From an uncultured Oscillospiraceae bacterium (GTDB taxonomy: Bacteria > Bacillota > Clostridia > Oscillospirales > Ruminococcaceae): a stretch of DNA of 64,000 bases. The stretch covers positions 1 through 64,000 of the forward strand of contig CAKSKG010000004.1 of NCBI GenBank assembly GCA_934464775.1, in the 5' to 3' direction. The translations under genes and the position numbers were made by a program. Below, piece by piece: positions 16,344-24,852 of the stretch; within the stretch, counting starts at the first letter, position 1, and each line of letters starts with the position of its first letter. The notes below the pieces were generated by a model. That model did no database searches. It saw only the letters and a program-made list of their open reading frames with translations, and was not told the DNA's origin.

Positions 16344-18905
16344 ATGGAATTTAAAAATAAACGGATAAATGAAAATATGCCCGACGGTACGGGAACGGAA
16401 ATATCTGTCGGGCTTCATATCGACAGCAGAAGCAAAACGGGGATACCCGTGTTCCTTATCCGTGCGGCTGCGGCTTATTTTGGCAGTCTCGGTTCGGTGA
16501 TGTGCTTTGTTTCGGCGCTGTTTCCGTCGGTATCGGTGCTGCCGATAGCTCTTGCGGCTGCTGCGCCCGTGCTGCTCTGTTTTATTGCCTCGCTGATGAA
16601 AAGGGGAGGCAGATTTGTTGTGGGCGGCGGCGTGCTGATAACTGCCGCTGCGGGATATTTTCTTCGTGAACATATCAAATACGGCTTTCTCTCTGCGGCA
16701 AATCATTATCTTTCGTCAGTCAGAACGATTTACAGGAATATGGATTATTTCAATATTACCTCATATACGGGCGACATAGATAAGGACAGGCTGATACTTT
16801 TCTGCTTTGCGGCGGCGGTGATAGCCCTTGTTTCGGCGGCATTCATGGTTTACCGAACAGGGATAATCGCAGTGTTTGCGGTGACATTCCCGCCTGTTGA
16901 GCTTGTGCTGTATTACGGGCTTGTGCCCGATTATATATGGGCGGCGGCGGTGATTGCCTGCTGGATAGCATCTGCGGCAGCGGAGGTGGCGGAATATCCC
17001 GTTTACGGAAAGGACAGACGTGTTCCTGTTTACGGCAGAACGTCGGGGCAGTCGGCAGGAACGGCGGCTCTTGCGGTGCTGCTGTGCTTTGCGATGTCGG
17101 TGGTCATAGTCAATGTCAGCGGCTATGAGCGTCCCGAAAAAATGGACGATTTCAAGGTGAAGTTCAGCCGTTATGTCAAGGGCTTCAGCTGGAGCAAATT
17201 CGTCAACGATCTTTCCGTGCTGAATCCTGTGAACAATGGACTCAGCGGAGCGATAAATCACGGAAAGCTTGGCAGAACGGAAAATGTTGAATTCAACAAC
17301 AAGACCGTTCTTGAAGTTACGGCTGAAAAAACCGGGTATAATATTTATCTGAAAGGCTTTACGGGTGCGGATTACACGGGAAACAGCTGGAAGGAAATAT
17401 CGGGCGATGAAGCTGACGGATTGAATGATATAGTTTCTTCGTTCAGGACGATGTATCTCAATCCGCTGGTGATGGACGGATATTCATGGTATGAGTACGG
17501 TCAGACCGAGTATGAGCCTCTTAAAACCACCTCGATAACCGTGAACAATGTCAGTGCCAACACCACATATGCGTATATTCCGTATAATATCACCCCAAAT
17601 TCGTCGAGGAATCTTACCATTCGTGACGACAGGGTGATACCCGACGGCAGCAAGTATTCCTCCGATGTGTATGTTTTGAGTCCGCAGCTTAAAAACAGCC
17701 TTGTGATGAACAGGTGGTTTGAGCTTAGATATCAGAATTTTCTCACATCTGAAATACTTTATGACGATGAGCTTGCTTACCGTGAATATGTTTATGAGAA
17801 TTATCTCGATATTCCCGAAACATTCACAGCCGCAAGATCAATTTACGGCACATCGGAATTTACCGATATCGGCACAGAGCTTTATAATATCAAAAACTGG
17901 CTCAGTCACCACTGCGAATATGATCTGAATGCGGGTAAGCTGCCTTTCGGCGAGGATTTTGCACAGTATTTCCTTACAAAAACACGTAAAGGCTCCTGCT
18001 CTCATTTTGCCACTGCGGCAGTGCTTATGTGCAGATACAGAGGCATTCCCGCCCGTTACTGCGAGGGATATATAATCAAGAACAGCGATTTTCCCGATTC
18101 GGTGCAGGTGGGTGAGACTTCAATGGTGAATGTGACGGATAAGCGTGCCCATGCTTGGATAGAGGTATATATCGACGGCTACGGCTGGTATCCTTATGAA
18201 ATGACTCCCGGCTACGGCGATACCGAGTATTTCGGAACTTCCGCCGTTGATTCGGAGCAGCAGTCTGCTCAGGAGAAACAGCCTGCCGAAACATCACAGG
18301 CTGCCGTTAAGGAAGAGGAACAGACCGAAACGGAAGTGACCAGTGAGGAGATCGTGACCGATACTCAGCCTGCCGAGACGGAAGCTCCCGTCAGCGAAAG
18401 CTCTCCCGAGCAAAGCATAGACAACGGCAGCGGGGAAGCTCCGACGCATAACGGCGGAAGCGGCAAGGGAATAAGCAGGGCAGCTGTAATTATCATAGCT
18501 GTGATACTGCTGATCGCCGCAGCTGTTGGTGTGATGTGGTACAGATACCGTACAGTTACGAAGAAGCGTTCTTCCGCACTGAACGGACGCAACTCAAAGC
18601 TTAAAGCAAAGACTGCCTGCCGATATTTTATGCAGGTGTGCGAGGTCAGCGGCATCGTAAAGACGGACGATGTGACCTATGATGAGTTTGCCGCAAGGGC
18701 AGCCGAGGAAACGGGCAGGATAAGCCGTGAGGACGCTGTGCTGATCGTCAGAAACGGACTGGAAGCAAGCTTCGGCAATGACCAGCCCGACAGCGAAAAG
18801 TCCGCAAGGGCAGCCGAAGCAGCGGAAAAATTTGCCGAAAAGACCTATTCGGAGCTAAAGCCAATAAATAAAATATATTTCAGATTCATAAGATGTCTGA
18901 AATAA
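16344..18905 (+). CDS. Membrane transglutaminase-like protein (TgpA-like)
   Basis: An 853-residue protein with about six N-terminal membrane helices (roughly 30-255), a large outer domain, and a transglutaminase-like core. The catalytic Cys is in GSCSHFATAAVLMCRYRGIP and the His in RAHAWIEVY, followed by a GWYPYEMTPGYG stretch. A Glu/Thr/Gln-rich linker leads to a further membrane helix (AAVIIIAVILLIAAAVG) and a cytoplasmic tail. This is the usual third member of moxR-DUF58 clusters. The core may act as a protease or as a crosslinker on cell-envelope substrates; which is unknown. Start 16344 follows the DUF58 stop by 14 bp. Confidence 0.87.
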   Translation: MEFKNKRINENMPDGTGTEISVGLHIDSRSKTGIPVFLIRAAAAYFGSLGSVMCFVSALFPSVSVLPIALAAAAPVLLCFIASLMKRGGRFVVGGGVLITAAAGYFLREHIKYGFLSAANHYLSSVRTIYRNMDYFNITSYTGDIDKDRLILFCFAAAVIALVSAAFMVYRTGIIAVFAVTFPPVELVLYYGLVPDYIWAAAVIACWIASAAAEVAEYPVYGKDRRVPVYGRTSGQSAGTAALAVLLCFAMSVVIVNVSGYERPEKMDDFKVKFSRYVKGFSWSKFVNDLSVLNPVNNGLSGAINHGKLGRTENVEFNNKTVLEVTAEKTGYNIYLKGFTGADYTGNSWKEISGDEADGLNDIVSSFRTMYLNPLVMDGYSWYEYGQTEYEPLKTTSITVNNVSANTTYAYIPYNITPNSSRNLTIRDDRVIPDGSKYSSDVYVLSPQLKNSLVMNRWFELRYQNFLTSEILYDDELAYREYVYENYLDIPETFTAARSIYGTSEFTDIGTELYNIKNWLSHHCEYDLNAGKLPFGEDFAQYFLTKTRKGSCSHFATAAVLMCRYRGIPARYCEGYIIKNSDFPDSVQVGETSMVNVTDKRAHAWIEVYIDGYGWYPYEMTPGYGDTEYFGTSAVDSEQQSAQEKQPAETSQAAVKEEEQTETEVTSEEIVTDTQPAETEAPVSESSPEQSIDNGSGEAPTHNGGSGKGISRAAVIIIAVILLIAAAVGVMWYRYRTVTKKRSSALNGRNSKLKAKTACRYFMQVCEVSGIVKTDDVTYDEFAARAAEETGRISREDAVLIVRNGLEASFGNDQPDSEKSARAAEAAEKFAEKTYSELKPINKIYFRFIRCLK

Positions 18906-18919
18906 AAACGGAGGAAATT

Positions 18920-19285
18920 ATGCGCTACGATGATACACGAATTGAAAAATGCGAATGCAGTATGCCGCACCCCGATGTGATAAAGCGCATCAGCGATTCA
19001 ATGCCCGAGGAGACCGATCTTTATGATCTCAGCGAGCTTTTCAAGGTATTCGGCGATTCAACAAGGATACGGATACTGTTCGTGCTTTTTGAAAGTGAGA
19101 TGTGCGTCTGCGATATAGCAAGTCTGCTGAATATGACTCAGAGTGCCATATCGCATCAGCTCCGTGTGCTGAAGCAGAGCAGGCTGGTTAAGTTCCGCAA
19201 AGAGGGAAAAACGGTATATTATTCGCTGGCGGACAGCCATGTAAGGTCGATAATAGATCAGGGATATGAGCATATCAAAGAATGA
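18920..19285 (+). CDS. ArsR/SmtB-family metal-sensing repressor
   Basis: Winged-helix repressor of 121 residues. The N-terminal part carries metal-ligand candidates (KCECSMPHPD), and the DNA-reading helix follows the family metal-box motif seen as SEMCVCDIASLLNMTQSAISHQLRVLKQSRLV. The C-terminal helix has Asp and His (DSHVRSIIDQGYEH), resembling the alpha-5 zinc site of CzrA/SmtB types. The ATG at 18920 has GGAGG 6 bp upstream; an in-frame ATG at 18893 overlapping the previous gene lacks one. Its own upstream region shows no operator, but an ArsR-type site lies before the Zn/Cd ATPase operon at 4.6 kb, a plausible target. Confidence 0.88.
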   Translation: MRYDDTRIEKCECSMPHPDVIKRISDSMPEETDLYDLSELFKVFGDSTRIRILFVLFESEMCVCDIASLLNMTQSAISHQLRVLKQSRLVKFRKEGKTVYYSLADSHVRSIIDQGYEHIKE

Positions 19286-19295
19286 TAAGCAGTAA

Positions 19296-19334
19296 AAAAC
19301 GGTATATACATCTTTCCGATGTATATACCGTTTT
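19296..19334. terminator. Bidirectional terminator, arsR and methyltransferase gene
   Basis: A 17 bp perfect stem, 19296-19312 with 19318-19334 (AAAACGGTATATACATC arm), T-run on both sides, between convergent genes. Confidence 0.9.
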
Positions 19335-19355
19335 GCGTTTACATATGATAATATG

Positions 19356-20585
19356 TCATACCACTTGGAAAAGGAAAAATTTCAGATAATTTGTCTCTTC
19401 AACGGACATAAGAATGGGGTGGTCGGCGCACTGCTGGCGGCACTCTATCTGACGCAGAGAAACGCCTGCATCGTGGGCAGCTTCGTTCAGCATTTCAATG
19501 AAAAGCTTTTCCGTCATAAAATGGGAGCAGGAGCAGGTAGCAAGATATCCGCCTCTGGGGAGAAGTCTCATTGCGAGGGTGTTCAGCTCAAGATAGCCTT
19601 TCTTTGCGCTGCCCACCGTTTTTCTTGATTTTGTAAATGCGGGAGGGTCGAGGATAATATAGTCAAATGTCTTGTCGTGGGCTTCAAGACGGCTGCGGAG
19701 AGCGTCAAAAACATCGGCGGTTTCAAAGCTCATGATATCTGAAAGACCGTTTGCTTCGGCATTTTTGCGTGCCATTTCAATAGCCGATGCGGAAACATCG
19801 ACTGCATGAACATGAGCTGCGCCAGCCTTTGCGGCATTGAGAGCAAAGGAGCCTGTGTGGGTGCAGCAGTCCATGACATTTCTTCCGTGAGCAAGCCTTG
19901 CGGCAGCCTGACGGTTGTATTTCTGGTCAAGGAAGAAGCCTGTTTTCTGACCGTTTTCCACGTCAACGGAATAGATTATGCCATTCTCCGTGATCTGTGT
20001 GATCGGTGAGGGGGGATTTTCTCCCTTGTGCCAATACCAGCCCTTTTCCTCGGTCATGCCCTCCAGCACGCGGATATTCACGTCATTGCGGAGGAAGATC
20101 CCCTCAACGGGTCTGCCGTCCTTTTCGAGAATATCAATGAGGGAATCAAGGATAACATCACGGTTTTTCTCAATGCCGAGGGAAAGTATCTGCACCGAAA
20201 GCAGGTTGTTGAACCTGTCAACGGTAAGACCGGGGAAAAGATCGGCTTCGCCGAAAATAAGGCGGCAGCACAAAAGATCCTCGGGGCGCATTACCGTTTT
20301 GCGGTAGCTGTAAGCGTGTTCAACACGTCTGCGCCAGAAATCGGCATCAAACTTATCATTTGCGTTGCGTGAGATTATGCGTATGCGTATCTTTGAATTG
20401 GAATTATAGAAGCCTGTGCCGATAAAGCGGTGCTTTTCTGTGAAAATATCGGTAAGGCTGCCGTCCTCGATGTTTTCGGGGGCAGTCACGATCTCGTTGT
20501 CATATATCCATGGGTGACCGTCTGCAATGCGTTTTCTGCATCGTTCGGAAATGACGGCTTCGGGAAAGCTGCGCTGAATATTCAT
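19356..20585 (-). CDS. Class I SAM-dependent rRNA methyltransferase (RlmI-like, PUA domain)
   Basis: Predicted 23S rRNA cytosine-C5 methyltransferase of 409 residues. An N-terminal PUA-like RNA-binding domain (HPWIYDNEI at the start) precedes a central EEHRF region and the Rossmann domain: DCCTHTGSFALNAAKAGA (motif I), AVDVSASAIEMARKNAE, and motif IV YIILDPPAF. The ATG at 20585 follows AAAGGA with 9 bp spacing. The ORF continues upstream to 21158 opposite ktrB, but that part is a shadow. RlmI modifies C1962 in E. coli; the site here is inferred from family resemblance only. Confidence 0.9.
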   Translation of the reverse strand: MNIQRSFPEAVISERCRKRIADGHPWIYDNEIVTAPENIEDGSLTDIFTEKHRFIGTGFYNSNSKIRIRIISRNANDKFDADFWRRRVEHAYSYRKTVMRPEDLLCCRLIFGEADLFPGLTVDRFNNLLSVQILSLGIEKNRDVILDSLIDILEKDGRPVEGIFLRNDVNIRVLEGMTEEKGWYWHKGENPPSPITQITENGIIYSVDVENGQKTGFFLDQKYNRQAAARLAHGRNVMDCCTHTGSFALNAAKAGAAHVHAVDVSASAIEMARKNAEANGLSDIMSFETADVFDALRSRLEAHDKTFDYIILDPPAFTKSRKTVGSAKKGYLELNTLAMRLLPRGGYLATCSCSHFMTEKLFIEMLNEAAHDAGVSLRQIECRQQCADHPILMSVEETNYLKFFLFQVV

Positions 20586-20622
20586 TATTTTTTTCCTTTC
20601 AAATTTCACATTATATAAGTTA

Positions 20623-20651
20623 ATTATAATATATCTTTTGGATTTTTTCAA
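20623..20651 (-). promoter_or_regulatory. Promoter of the RlmI-like gene
   Basis: Minus strand TTGAAA (20651-20646), 17 bp spacer, TATAAT (20628-20623). It is arranged back to back with the ktrB promoter. Confidence 0.7.
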
Positions 20652-20658
20652 GAACATA

Positions 20659-20687
20659 TTGCAATTTTTTATAATATGTGTTATAAT
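20659..20687 (+). promoter_or_regulatory. Promoter of ktrB-ktrA
   Basis: TTGCAA (20659-20664), 17 bp spacer, TATAAT (20682-20687). The leader is only about 45 nt, too short for the cyclic di-AMP riboswitch often found before potassium genes. Confidence 0.7.
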
Positions 20688-20739
20688 CAAAGTGAATTTT
20701 CGGCGATAATAACAGCCGTATAATATGGAGATCATGAAA

Positions 20740-22101
20740 ATGAGTAAAACTGACAGCATTAGTAAGCGCAGCAAATTTGAACTTTCATATACACAAAAGC
20801 TGATGATAGGGTTTGCTGCAATAATTCTTGCAGGAACATTTTTTTTATGCCTGCCCATAGCGACTAAGGAGGGACAGCAGACAAGCATTGTGAATGCACT
20901 GCTGACCGCTACCTCGGCGACCTGCGTTACGGGACTTATAGCATATGATACGTTTTCCCACTGGTCCATGTTCGGGCAGATAGTGATACTGCTGATGATA
21001 CAGACGGGCGGTCTGGGATTTATGTCAATGGCAGTGGTGGGCGCAATGCTCAGCGGAAAAAAGATCGGACTTAAACAGCGTGAGCTTTTGCAGGAGGCTG
21101 TAAATGCAAGCCAGGTAGGCGGAATCGTCCGCCTTTTCAAGCTTATGCTGCAAGGCACGCTTGTTATAGAGCTTGCTGGAGCGATACTTCTCAGCGTGAA
21201 ATTTATCCCTATGCTGGGCGTTGGAACGGGGATATATTATTCGATATTCCATTCCATATCCGCATTCTGCAACGGCGGCTTTGATCTTATGGGAAGATAC
21301 GGGCAGTTTTCTTCGCTTACCACGGCGGCGGACGATGTTTACTTCAACATCGTGATAATGCTGCTGATAATTCTTGGCGGTCTGGGCTTTGTTGTCTGGG
21401 AGGATTTACTGGAGAATAAATTCGCATTCAGAAAATATAAGCTCCAGACAAAGGTAGTGCTTGTCACATCGGCTATACTGACGATAGTTCCTGCGGTGCT
21501 GTTCTTTTTCTTTGAGCAGAGACATTCAATGGCAGGCTTTTCAACGGGAGAATCCGTGCTTGCATCGTTCTTTCAGGCGGTAACGCTCCGCACGGCAGGA
21601 TTTAACAGCATAGATCAGGCAAGACTTTCCGATTCATCGACGGTGCTGTGCTATATCCTTATGCTGATAGGCGGTTCGCCGGGATCTACGGCAGGCGGAA
21701 TAAAGACCACCACCGCTGCGGTGCTGGTGCTTTCAATGGTTTCGATGATGAGAAATCAGAAGTCGGTCACTATATTCAACAGACGTCTTGACGATGATCT
21801 TTTAAGGCGTGTTATGGCTATCATATTCGTGTATCTGACGATTGCCGTTGCGGCGATAATGGCAATATGCATGATAGAGGAGATACCTGTCCGTGAGGTT
21901 GCGTTTGAGGTATTTTCGGCGGTGGGAACCGTTGGAATAACCATGGGCGTTACCCAGTCGCTGGGAACGGCTTCAAGGATAATACTGGTGTTCCTGATGT
22001 ATTTCGGAAGAATAGGCGGACTTTCGCTGGCGCTTTCGTTCACGAAGCCCTATACAACGTCTCCCGTTCAGTCGCCGCTTGAAAAGATCGCAGTAGGATA
22101 A
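20740..22101 (+). CDS. ktrB: Potassium uptake protein KtrB (TrkH/KtrB family)
   Basis: Potassium-translocating membrane subunit of 453 residues. The four pore loops with filter glycines are visible: SATCVTGLIAYDT, SAFCNGGFDLMG, LRTAGFNSID and AVGTVGITMGVTQ. The first part has the usual QTGGLGFM. It works with the RCK subunit KtrA encoded 15 bp downstream. The ATG at 20740 is preferred since GGAG (20727-20730) is 9 bp away; ATGs at 20725 and 20734 are too close to it. Confidence 0.93.
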   Translation: MSKTDSISKRSKFELSYTQKLMIGFAAIILAGTFFLCLPIATKEGQQTSIVNALLTATSATCVTGLIAYDTFSHWSMFGQIVILLMIQTGGLGFMSMAVVGAMLSGKKIGLKQRELLQEAVNASQVGGIVRLFKLMLQGTLVIELAGAILLSVKFIPMLGVGTGIYYSIFHSISAFCNGGFDLMGRYGQFSSLTTAADDVYFNIVIMLLIILGGLGFVVWEDLLENKFAFRKYKLQTKVVLVTSAILTIVPAVLFFFFEQRHSMAGFSTGESVLASFFQAVTLRTAGFNSIDQARLSDSSTVLCYILMLIGGSPGSTAGGIKTTTAAVLVLSMVSMMRNQKSVTIFNRRLDDDLLRRVMAIIFVYLTIAVAAIMAICMIEEIPVREVAFEVFSAVGTVGITMGVTQSLGTASRIILVFLMYFGRIGGLSLALSFTKPYTTSPVQSPLEKIAVG

Positions 22102-22116
22102 AAGGAGTATTGACGT

Positions 22117-22761
22117 ATGAAAAATGTACTTGTTATAGGTATCGGAATGTTCGGATATTTTGCCGCACGCAAATATGCCGAAGAGGGACTTGAAGTAATG
22201 GCTGTGGATATTTCCGAGGAAGCCGTGAATAAGGTCATGGAGTATGTCACCTCGGTACAGATAGGCGACTGTACCAACGCAAAGGTGCTGGAGAGCATCG
22301 GCGTGGATAATTTTGATATCTGCCTTGTGGCGGTAAGCTCGAATTTTCAGGCTTCGCTGGAGATAACCTCTCTTGTAAAGGAAATGGGCGCACCGTATGT
22401 TATTTCGGTTGCAAACAGGGAGATACAGGAAAAATTCCTGCTGAAAAACGGTGCGGATGCAGTTGTTTATCCCAACCGTGAGATTGCAAATCAGATCGCA
22501 GTAAGAACATCTACGGACAGCAAGATATTCGATTCCATTGAACTTAGCTCGGAGTATTCCATATATGAAGTTACCGTTCCCGAGGAATGGGTGGGCAAGT
22601 CCATATTGCAGCTGAATATCCGCAGAAAGTACAGACTGAATATTCTGGGCACAAAGGTAAACGATCTGCTTATACCCATGCCCGATGCGGATTATCAGTT
22701 CAGCAGAGGCGAGCACATCATGCTGCTGGGCACAAAAAAGGATATCTCAAAGCTGCTGTAA
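22117..22761 (+). CDS. ktrA: Potassium uptake regulatory subunit KtrA (RCK domain)
   Basis: Cytoplasmic ring-forming subunit that gates KtrB in response to nucleotides. The RCK_N Rossmann fold (residues 1-130) shows VLVIGIGMFGYFAARKY, the acidic end of beta-2 (AVDIS) and GDCTNAKVLESIG. An RCK_C (TrkA-C) domain fills the rest. At 214 residues it is the normal KtrA length and half of a tandem TrkA. AAAAGGAG lies before the ATG. It is the second gene of the operon and is closed by a terminator. Confidence 0.94.
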   Translation: MKNVLVIGIGMFGYFAARKYAEEGLEVMAVDISEEAVNKVMEYVTSVQIGDCTNAKVLESIGVDNFDICLVAVSSNFQASLEITSLVKEMGAPYVISVANREIQEKFLLKNGADAVVYPNREIANQIAVRTSTDSKIFDSIELSSEYSIYEVTVPEEWVGKSILQLNIRRKYRLNILGTKVNDLLIPMPDADYQFSRGEHIMLLGTKKDISKLL

Positions 22762-22774
22762 GGATATGCAGTAA

Positions 22775-22804
22775 GAAGCCGCCCGTTCCGGAGCGGCTTT
22801 TTTG
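22775..22804 (+). terminator. Terminator after ktrA
   Basis: AAGCCGC (22776-22782) pairs with GCGGCTT (22793-22799), followed by T-run. Confidence 0.85.
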
Positions 22805-22822
22805 TAAATTCACAATGAGTTA

Positions 22823-22851
22823 TTGAAATGATCGTTCGGATATTGTATAAT
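22823..22851 (+). promoter_or_regulatory. Promoter of the GH5 gene with an inverted repeat on the -10
   Basis: TTGAAA (22823-22828), 17 bp spacer, TATAAT (22846-22851). CGGATAT (22837-22843) and ATATCCG (22850-22856) form a 7-6-7 inverted repeat that straddles the -10, a likely repressor site. Confidence 0.7.
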
Positions 22852-22882
22852 ATCCGTATATAAAACGAAAGGAAATGATGCT

Positions 22883-24019
22883 ATGTCAATGGCAGGAAGA
22901 ATCGCCGCAGCGGGACTTGCAACAGTCTCGGCTGCTTTTCTGATAAGGTCAATGTCGAAAAATAAATTTGAAAGCGCATATGACGCTGTTTCAAATATAA
23001 AGATCGGCTGGAATCTCGGAAATACACTGGACGCACACGGAAAGCTGAAAGGCTGGAACAAGCCTGCAAAATATGAAACTGCATGGAAAAATCCGATCAC
23101 GGAAAAGTCAATGATAACGGTCATAAAAAATGCAGGGTTCAATGCAGTAAGACTGCCTGTTACTTGGTATGAGCATTGTGACACAGACGGCGACATTGAT
23201 ACCGACTGGCTTGACCGAGTTCAGGAGATCGTCGATTATGTGATATCGCAGGATATGTACTGCATTCTTGATGTTCATCATGATGCAGGGGAGAACGGCT
23301 GGCTTTGTGCTTCGGAGGAGTGCTATTCAAAATATGCACTTCGGTTTGAGGGACTTTGGAAAAATATCGCCAAGCGCTTTGAGCCTTATTCCGACAAGCT
23401 GCTTTTTGAGGGCTTTAATGAGATGCTTGACGGCTCTTATTCATGGGACGTTCCGAAAGATGGAAAGGCGTATGGGATACTGAACGATTTTAATCAACTG
23501 TTTGTTGATACTGTTCGCAGCACGGGCGGAAATAATCTCCGGAGAAATCTTGTGATCGAGGTCTATTCCGCCGCCTGCACGGAGCCTGTTCTTGATGCGT
23601 TTGCAATGCCCGATGATACCGCAGACGGACACATTATCGTTCAGGTGCATAATTATGACCCGCAGGGCTTTACTTTCCCGAAAGCACCGTGGACAACTCT
23701 CACGGACAAATGGGGCAGCGATGATGATATCAAGCATCTTGATAAGCTTTTTGCAAGGCTGGAAAAATATTCGGATAAGTTCGGTGCGCCGATGATAGTC
23801 GGTGAATTCGGTGCATTTGACAAGAATAATACTGCGGACAGGACACGATATGCCTATGAATTTGCGTCCCGTGCGGCAGCTGTTGGAATAAAATGCTTTT
23901 GGTGGGACGCAGGCGGAATGGATATCCTTGACCGCAGGAACCGCTGCATAAAATTCCCGACGATTGCAGCTGCGCTTGTGAGGGGCGCCGAAAGAAAGCC
24001 GCTTGATATTAAGGCATGA
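22883..24019 (+). CDS. Glycoside hydrolase family 5 (endoglucanase-like)
   Basis: Predicted beta-1,4-glucan or mannan hydrolase of 378 residues. The barrel begins with the classical GWNLGNTLDAHG (about 50-62), continues with FNAVRLPVTW, LDVHHDAGENGW and the acid/base Glu in FEGFNEML, and has the nucleophile Glu in IVGEFGAFDK. The N-terminus MSMAGRIAAAGLATVSAAFLI is hydrophobic with one Arg and no clear cleavage site, so it may be a membrane anchor or a poor signal peptide. No dockerin or CBM is seen, so it is not an evident cellulosome part. It has its own promoter with a palindromic operator candidate, which suggests regulated expression. Confidence 0.9.
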   Translation: MSMAGRIAAAGLATVSAAFLIRSMSKNKFESAYDAVSNIKIGWNLGNTLDAHGKLKGWNKPAKYETAWKNPITEKSMITVIKNAGFNAVRLPVTWYEHCDTDGDIDTDWLDRVQEIVDYVISQDMYCILDVHHDAGENGWLCASEECYSKYALRFEGLWKNIAKRFEPYSDKLLFEGFNEMLDGSYSWDVPKDGKAYGILNDFNQLFVDTVRSTGGNNLRRNLVIEVYSAACTEPVLDAFAMPDDTADGHIIVQVHNYDPQGFTFPKAPWTTLTDKWGSDDDIKHLDKLFARLEKYSDKFGAPMIVGEFGAFDKNNTADRTRYAYEFASRAAAVGIKCFWWDAGGMDILDRRNRCIKFPTIAAALVRGAERKPLDIKA

Positions 24020-24041
24020 TGAATAAATATCCGATATGATA

Positions 24042-24070
24042 TTGCAATTTTTTTCCTGCTGTGATATAAT
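24042..24070 (+). promoter_or_regulatory. Promoter of the ABC ATPase gene
   Basis: TTGCAA (24042-24047), 17 bp spacer, TATAAT (24065-24070) preceded by TGA, an extended -10. Confidence 0.72.
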
Positions 24071-24120
24071 CATTGTAGCAGATATCTCTGCATTAAATGA
24101 ATGGATACGGAGTTATTTTT

Positions 24121-24795
24121 ATGGCTAATGATATAATACTTTCGGCTGAAAAGCTTACCAAAACCTATGGCAAGGGCGATACAGAGGTCCGTGCACTGGA
24201 TAATGTTGATCTTAATGTTCCAAAGGGCGAATTTCTTTCGGTCATAGGACAGAGCGGAAGCGGAAAATCCACGCTGCTGCATATCCTCGGTGCAATGGAC
24301 ACACCCACTTCGGGAAAGCTGACCGTCGGCGGACTTGATGTTTTTTCCCTGAAAGAGGAAGAGCTGGCTGTGTACCGCCGCAGACAGGTCGGATTTGTTT
24401 TTCAGTTTTTCAATCTGATACCTGTAATGACCGCAAAGGAAAATATCGTTCTTCCGCTTTCGCTTGACGGTAAAAAGCCCGACAAGGATTTTCTTGATGA
24501 TATCATCGAAACTATCGGGCTGAAAGACAGAATGAACCACTATCCGCATCAGCTTTCGGGCGGACAGCAGCAGAGAATAGCCATTGCCCGTGCGCTTATT
24601 GCACGTCCGTCGATAATCCTTGCCGATGAGCCTACGGGAAATCTTGACAGCAATTCGGGAAAGGAAATAATCTCGCTGCTGAAAAGCTCAATAAAAAAAT
24701 ACGAGCAGACGCTTATCCTTATCACTCATGACAATTCCATTGCGGCGCAGGCTGACAGAACAGTCACTATCAAAGACGGAAAAATATACGAATAA
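24121..24795 (+). CDS. ABC transporter ATP-binding protein (MacB/LolD-like)
   Basis: ATPase subunit of 224 residues. Walker [17 protein letters not shown]-loop [13 protein letters not shown], signature [16 protein letters not shown], Walker [14 protein letters not shown] and the switch His in LITHD are all intact, and the sequence follows the MacB/LolD/SalX type. Such ATPases need an FtsX/MacB-like permease, but none is adjacent: GH5 precedes and ilvE is convergent. The partner must be elsewhere or lost. The ATG at 24121 follows GGAG with 8 bp spacing; an ATG at 24097 overlaps the leader. Confidence 0.92.
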   Translation: MANDIILSAEKLTKTYGKGDTEVRALDNVDLNVPKGEFLSVIGQSGSGKSTLLHILGAMDTPTSGKLTVGGLDVFSLKEEELAVYRRRQVGFVFQFFNLIPVMTAKENIVLPLSLDGKKPDKDFLDDIIETIGLKDRMNHYPHQLSGGQQQRIAIARALIARPSIILADEPTGNLDSNSGKEIISLLKSSIKKYEQTLILITHDNSIAAQADRTVTIKDGKIYE

Positions 24796-24800
24796 AAACA

Positions 24801-24829
24801 AAACCGCCCGTGAAACTCACGGACGGTTT
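24801..24829. terminator. Bidirectional terminator, ABC ATPase and ilvE
   Basis: AAACCG-C-CCGTGA pairs with TCACGG-A-CGGTTT around a 3 nt loop, with T-rich flanks both ways. Confidence 0.85.
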
Positions 24830-24852
24830 ATTTTATATATCAGGCGGATAAA

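Noticed and set aside
19356..21158. Reading the methyltransferase as a 600-residue protein
   Set aside because: The N-terminal 190 residues are the antisense of ktrB and its promoter, and a good start with ribosome site exists at 20585.
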